Positions 60,163 through 64,000 of a stretch of DNA of 64,000 bases are shown here, one piece after another (position 1 is the first letter of the stretch; each line of letters opens with the position of its first letter). The stretch is from positions 62,001 through 126,000 of the forward strand of contig JAFLEH010000015.1 of assembly GCA_017301995.1 (NCBI GenBank). The letters run 5' to 3'. This stretch comes from Verrucomicrobiota bacterium. GTDB taxonomy: Bacteria > Verrucomicrobiota > Verrucomicrobiia > Verrucomicrobiales > Akkermansiaceae. The position numbers and the translations under genes are program-made. Under the pieces are notes generated by a model that had not been told where the DNA came from, made no database searches, and saw only the letters and a program-made list of their open reading frames with translations.

Positions 60163-61737
60163 CTATCCGTCCTCGTCCAGTTCCACCCGCACCCGGCAGA
60201 ATCTCCGTGGGGCAGTGGCATCGAACGTCACGGTGCGGCGCACGAAGCCGGGCGAATCGGGCGTGTAGGTTTCCTCTTCGACCGAGAATCCCGGCGGCGG
60301 ATCGGCCGACCACGATCCGTTTTCCAGCGTGGTGGAAAACTCGACCACATAGGTGATGCCGCGGTCCTCCGCGTCCTCGCGAACCGGGAAATCCACCGAA
60401 ACGGTGCCCGAAACCGCCGATACTTGCGGCTGCAGCGGCACGCCGCCCGGTTGGAAACGGGACGCGACCGCCGGATCACCGCCAAAAACATATTCCAACA
60501 GATTTGGGAGTCCGTCACCGTCGCCATCGGCATCCGCGGCGGGTTGCGCCAGGCCGTCCGCCCATGCCTCATACGACGGAATCAGCCCGGTGGTGAAATC
60601 ATAACTGCGGACCGCGATGCCATCGGCCCAACAATCGAGGCGGATCGGCAATTGGCCCGCGATGCCGGTTTGCGGCCACGTGGCGGTTAGGGAACTCGTT
60701 TCCCCGGCAGGCAGGTTCGCGCGGTGAAGCAGAAACTCCCCGGCCGCGCCATTGGTGACGGTCCACCCCGGCGCGTCCAGCGTGTCGGGCGATTGTGCGG
60801 GCGTGAACCGGAGCACCGCGTTGGGATTCGTCGCTACGGAGGCACCCGTGTTGGTTAGGTCGAGCCGGCAGGTGGCGGGCATCGCCTGCCGCCAGGGCTC
60901 GGGAGTCCTGACCACCGCGGTCGCGAGCGAGGTCGGCGGCGGGGCGGTCGGCGTCATCTGATAGCCGTCGGCAGCCATCAGGAGATTGAGTTTCGCGATG
61001 TAGTGGCAGACAAACGTATCGTAGTTCCGCCGGTATCCGGTGATGGTGTCGATGGCCGTGTGGACGGACACCAACGCGGGCGATCCGTCCACCGAGGCGA
61101 ATGACGGGCTGCCGGAATCCCCGCTCTGGAGATAGCAATCGTCCTGCCAGCCGTAGTCGATCGGGTAATCGAAGCGCAACGCGCGGGTTAGATTGAGGCC
61201 GTCTCCTTCGAGATCGTCGAACGCGGCGATGAATCCCCGCGCGGCTTTGGCCTGCCAGCCGAAGACGGTTAGACGGGTGTTGAGATAGGCGTTCTCATCG
61301 GCCAGATCCAGATAGGGGAATGCGTCCACCTTGTCTCCCACGGCGAGCGGGGTGGTGAATTTCGCCAGGGAAAGGTCGGTGTTCTGGCCGAGATCGTTTT
61401 GGATGGCGGTGGAAGAGTCCACGGTGCGTTCGACGGTTAGACCATCGGCATTGAGAAAGCGGATGACCGAACCGGCGCCCGGCGCGTAGTGGGTGACGCA
61501 CACGATGTGCTGCGGCGAAACCAGCGCGAACTGCCGCTTGTTGGTATCGTCCGCCGGGCACCAGCCCACTCCGGTGAACTTCCGACTGTCAAACCACGCC
61601 GCGTCGTTCCAAACCGGATTCTCCGGAAACCCGGTGAAACGGTTGTGGCGCGAGGCCGAGTAGTCGCGAATTTCCATCCCCCGCGCGCCGCCGGCCAGGA
61701 CGAAAAGCAAAACCACGGCTCGGACGTGGCGCGGCAT
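60163..61737 (-). CDS. Secreted trypsin-like serine protease with C-terminal domain
   Basis: The 524-aa product has a signal peptide (residues 1-20, VRAVVLLFVLAGGARG). A chymotrypsin-fold protease domain (about 35-260) contains the triad: CVTHYAPG (His), NTDLSLAKF (Asp) and LQSGDSGSPSFASV (Ser). Residues about 275-390 form an Ig/CARDB-like beta region. The C-terminus has ADADGDGDGLPNLLEYVFGG and a beta domain, the module shared with the delta-60 protein at 42753. It is presumably exported and may bind Ca2+ through the D-rich segment. The stop lies 8 bp from the end of the convergent ABC gene. Confidence 0.88.
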   Translation of the reverse strand: MPRHVRAVVLLFVLAGGARGMEIRDYSASRHNRFTGFPENPVWNDAAWFDSRKFTGVGWCPADDTNKRQFALVSPQHIVCVTHYAPGAGSVIRFLNADGLTVERTVDSSTAIQNDLGQNTDLSLAKFTTPLAVGDKVDAFPYLDLADENAYLNTRLTVFGWQAKAARGFIAAFDDLEGDGLNLTRALRFDYPIDYGWQDDCYLQSGDSGSPSFASVDGSPALVSVHTAIDTITGYRRNYDTFVCHYIAKLNLLMAADGYQMTPTAPPPTSLATAVVRTPEPWRQAMPATCRLDLTNTGASVATNPNAVLRFTPAQSPDTLDAPGWTVTNGAAGEFLLHRANLPAGETSSLTATWPQTGIAGQLPIRLDCWADGIAVRSYDFTTGLIPSYEAWADGLAQPAADADGDGDGLPNLLEYVFGGDPAVASRFQPGGVPLQPQVSAVSGTVSVDFPVREDAEDRGITYVVEFSTTLENGSWSADPPPGFSVEEETYTPDSPGFVRRTVTFDATAPRRFCRVRVELDEDG

Positions 61738-61741
61738 GGTT

Positions 61742-62206
61742 TCAGCCCTCCTGATGCGGGCTGATCACCGCCACACGGTCGATGCCGTACTTGGTGAATT
61801 CCTCCCAATAGCGTTTCTCCCAAGCGGCGGTGCGGTCGCGCCGTTGTTCCTCGGTGAGCTTTTCCCACGCCTTGAGCCCGATCGCCCTCGCGAGGTCGCG
61901 GTCGGACAGCCGGACGGCCAGCTCCTCCCAGAAGCTCTCATTGCGGAACTCGTCGTAGCACTCGTGGCAGAAGAGTCCCTCCTCCACCTCGTTTTTGAGG
62001 CGGTACCGTTGTTTTTCCTGGTCGTATTCGATCCAGTTGCCCAGCCCGGCGTGGGCCGCGCGCTCGAGGATCTTGTCCTCGAGGGATTCGTAGTTGGCGA
62101 TCTGGGTGTCCGCGGATTCCTTCTGGTTCCAGGACGCGACCATGGATGCCAGGCTGACCATTTCAACCAGGGTGGCAAGTTCTTGATCGGAAAGACGAAG
62201 GTGCAT
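61742..62206 (-). CDS. Conserved hypothetical protein
   Basis: The 154-aa product begins MHLRLSDQELATLVEMVSLA and is mostly helical and highly charged, with GLFCHECYDEFRNESFWEEL (a possible Cys pair, no full zinc motif). No signal peptide or membrane helix. ATG at 62206 is preferred to an upstream start at 62227 because it starts the helix. Stop lies 4 bp upstream of the protease start on the same strand, so the two may be cotranscribed. No function is recognised. Confidence 0.7.
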   Translation of the reverse strand: MHLRLSDQELATLVEMVSLASMVASWNQKESADTQIANYESLEDKILERAAHAGLGNWIEYDQEKQRYRLKNEVEEGLFCHECYDEFRNESFWEELAVRLSDRDLARAIGLKAWEKLTEEQRRDRTAAWEKRYWEEFTKYGIDRVAVISPHQEG

Positions 62207-62293
62207 GAGCGGAAGCAAGGAAACCACGGGTCCGCGGATAACGCAAGACCGCGTTTGGAGAAGGTCCTCCGTTGGAAACCAACGCGCTGCCGC

Positions 62294-64000
62294 TCAATGT
62301 CCGGTTTCCCCGCCGGTGTCGAGATGTTGGATCACCGCCGACCGCTCGTCCGCGGGGAGGGAGGCGGCCCACTGGCGGGCGGCCTGCGGCTCGTATTCGG
62401 CCCACTGGAGGGCCAGATTCTTCGCGGCCCAGAGGCGGGCGTCGCCGGCGGGAAGGCTGCGGACCCATTGGCTGGCGGCGGCCGGATCCTGCCGGCACCA
62501 GGTGGAGGCCAGTTTGCTGGCGAAGATAAGAGCGTCTCCCGGGCGCACGGTGTTATTCGAATCATCGGGCTGCGGATGTTCTAACATCCATGAAATCGCG
62601 GTGGCCTGAAGCGAGGGAGGAACCTCGTCACTACCGTGAGACACGAGCTTGTTGGCGCAGGCCGTCTTGGTTTCCTCCGGCAGCTTGGAAAACTCTCCCA
62701 TCGCGGCGGTGATCTGATCCCGGTCCCATTTGCCGACTGGATCGGTGTAGGAAGATATCCAGTTCGCGTCCCTGGAGGCCAGTTGGGTTAGCCATTCGGC
62801 CGGGGTTGCCGTTTTGGGAGGATTTTGGTTCCGTGTGCTTTCGAGGGCGGCGTTCGCCGCATCAATTTCCTTGGGGTCGGTGAGGCGGGCGATCCAGCGT
62901 TTTGCATCGTCGGGGTCGTCGTTGGCCAAATGTTCCGTCGCCCGTTTGATCAGATTCATCCGTTGCGCGGGTGTGAGCGATCCATCATCCAGCAATTCGA
63001 ACGCCCGCTCCGGATCCTTCGAGGCAAGCAGTGAGATCGCCTGGTTGGCTAGATTGTCCGCCTGTTGCTTGCTGAACCCCAGGACGCCGAGTTCCTCATG
63101 GATCCATCTTTCCGGATCGTCTCTAACGAGCTGATAGGGATTTTCGGATGCCGCCGCCGCAAACCATCCGGGCGGCAGGGAGTCCGGATCCGCGAGCAAG
63201 CCCTTGAGCGATTCCGAATTGTTGGAAAGCGCGCTCTTGAACCGTTTCAGACCATCCGGTTCGTCGCGCAGCGCCGCGATGCCGGCGGCGGGATCGCGTT
63301 TCAGCAATGCGGCATCGAGTCCGGCAATGGCCATCTTGCGCAGGGGAAAGGGCAGTTTGCCCAGTTCGCGTTCCAGTGCCGCCGGTGACGCATCCGCCAG
63401 AGCGGCCAACATCGTGGAAGCCTGCATGTTGCTGGCGTATGGCGAGCGTGTGAACGATTCAGTCGCCAACTCCAGCACCGCGGCCGGATCCACCTTGGCT
63501 AGCGGCCCGGCGATGGGTTCGAGCAAGCGACCTCGCTCTCTCGGGTCGCGCCGGCTTTTCAGAAACGCAAGCGCCGCATGAGGGTCCACCTCCGCCCAGC
63601 GTTTGGCCACCTCGAAGGTCTTCTCCGAGTTGCGGAACAGCGACCAATCCATCAGACCTTCGGGATCCTCCGCCAACCAGCGCGCGCGGGTGATCTTGTA
63701 AAACACGTTGCTTTCCATCCCGCTGTTGAAGTCAAACCAATCGGACTGATACCAGCGCCGCAGTTCGCCGACCGGGAGGTTTTGCGCAAGCTCGATGGTC
63801 GCGCGGAGGCGATCCTCCGGCGTGCGAGCGGCGTGGATCGGCGCGAGCAGGCGGCGCACGTCTTCGGGCATCACGGTTTTGCCGGGCCGGCGAACCTCCC
63901 GGTTGGGAGAGCGGACGGGAGCGGTTCCCGACGCGGATTCCGGAGTGGCTGGATGCGGCCCGCGGATTGCCCATCCCGCCACCGCGCCAACGGCGAAGAC
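62294..64000 (-). CDS. Membrane-anchored helical-repeat protein, 5'-truncated by window edge
   Basis: At least 568 codons are visible; the reading frame continues past the right edge, so the start lies outside. The first visible residues (VFAVGAVAGWAI) suggest a membrane helix, followed by a Pro/Ser-rich linker to about residue 40. The rest is a helical solenoid with repeats of the type W...DP.AA..W...LP (RWAEVDPHAALAFLKSRRD, DPAAASQWVRSLPAGDARLW, YEPQAARQWAASLPADERSA). Such proteins are frequent in Verrucomicrobiota; the role is unknown. Ends 88 bp before the hypothetical gene's start. Confidence 0.75.
   Translation of the reverse strand, partial: VFAVGAVAGWAIRGPHPATPESASGTAPVRSPNREVRRPGKTVMPEDVRRLLAPIHAARTPEDRLRATIELAQNLPVGELRRWYQSDWFDFNSGMESNVFYKITRARWLAEDPEGLMDWSLFRNSEKTFEVAKRWAEVDPHAALAFLKSRRDPRERGRLLEPIAGPLAKVDPAAVLELATESFTRSPYASNMQASTMLAALADASPAALERELGKLPFPLRKMAIAGLDAALLKRDPAAGIAALRDEPDGLKRFKSALSNNSESLKGLLADPDSLPPGWFAAAASENPYQLVRDDPERWIHEELGVLGFSKQQADNLANQAISLLASKDPERAFELLDDGSLTPAQRMNLIKRATEHLANDDPDDAKRWIARLTDPKEIDAANAALESTRNQNPPKTATPAEWLTQLASRDANWISSYTDPVGKWDRDQITAAMGEFSKLPEETKTACANKLVSHGSDEVPPSLQATAISWMLEHPQPDDSNNTVRPGDALIFASKLASTWCRQDPAAASQWVRSLPAGDARLWAAKNLALQWAEYEPQAARQWAASLPADERSAVIQHLDTGGETGH

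Noticed and set aside
1..64000. tRNA, rRNA or origin of replication
   Set aside because: I found no T-loop or acceptor-stem pattern, no rRNA core sequences and no DnaA-box cluster when reading the window, though a covariance-model scan would be needed to be certain.

Overview
The window looks like one chromosomal segment of a GC-rich Verrucomicrobiota bacterium, probably of the Akkermansiaceae/Verrucomicrobiaceae type (Luteolibacter- or Haloferula-like). The clues are an exosortase/EpsI pair, secreted proteins ending in a Verrucomicrobia-style 'DxDxDG..NLLEY.F.GDP' module, a DUF1504-type Na+/H+ antiporter, delta-60 repeat and secretin-like secreted proteins, and abundant dispersed intergenic repeats. 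The assignment rests on reading protein families by eye, not on a search.

Region 1 (about 1.4-37 kb) is a large exopolysaccharide/O-antigen-type locus. It has six glycosyltransferases (1376, 3130, 15408, 24638, 26116, 28205), a flippase (8512), two polymerase/ligase-like membrane proteins (6679, 32970), two O-acyltransferases (14272, 20801), a methyltransferase (12213) and two different initiating phosphoglycosyltransferases side by side (29476, 31008). Precursor genes point to UDP-ManNAcA (10362 dehydrogenase with 13065 2-epimerase) and UDP-L-FucNAc (16569, 18386, 19532, the CapE/CapF/CapG set). Several glycan genes are clearly more AT-rich than their neighbours (1376, 3130, 12213, 20801), which suggests mosaic acquisition. 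An intact IS66 element with an 8-bp target duplication sits at 22061-24511. A divergently oriented EpsI/exosortase pair closes the locus.

Region 2 (37-42.4 kb) is housekeeping: ribose-phosphate pyrophosphokinase, ribosomal protein bL25 with a good intrinsic terminator, a small conserved gene, miaB, and a convergent Na+/H+ antiporter.

Region 3 (42.7-64 kb) is cell-envelope and secreted-protein territory: a 1310-aa delta-60 repeat protein, a four-gene ABC operon whose binding protein is fused to an OmpA domain, three tandem secretin-like paralogues embedded in 109-bp repeats, a Tat-type metallophosphatase, a TerB-ABC-permease fusion, a trypsin-like protease and two unknown genes (the last runs off the right edge).

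The most unusual material is the repeat landscape. (a) An octamer family (GGTGTTTC and variants) forms hairpin-like elements of about 180-310 bp. At 27.25-28.2 kb two such elements, in direct orientation, flank a gene for a four-helix-bundle (23S-IVP/Avd-like) protein, and gene-less copies lie at 8.2 and 17.6 kb with decayed ones elsewhere. This looks like a candidate mobile system with an autonomous copy and non-autonomous relatives. (b) An element of about 138 bp is bounded by inverted GGTAGGGC ends and occurs as two tandem pairs (5.2-5.55 and 29.1-29.4 kb) plus degenerate copies. (c) 109-bp ATCCGTG-type tandem repeats lie around the secretin-like genes. (d) Heptamer and GTCTTCTGTCT-type arrays lie at 54.7, 5.3 and 26.0 kb.
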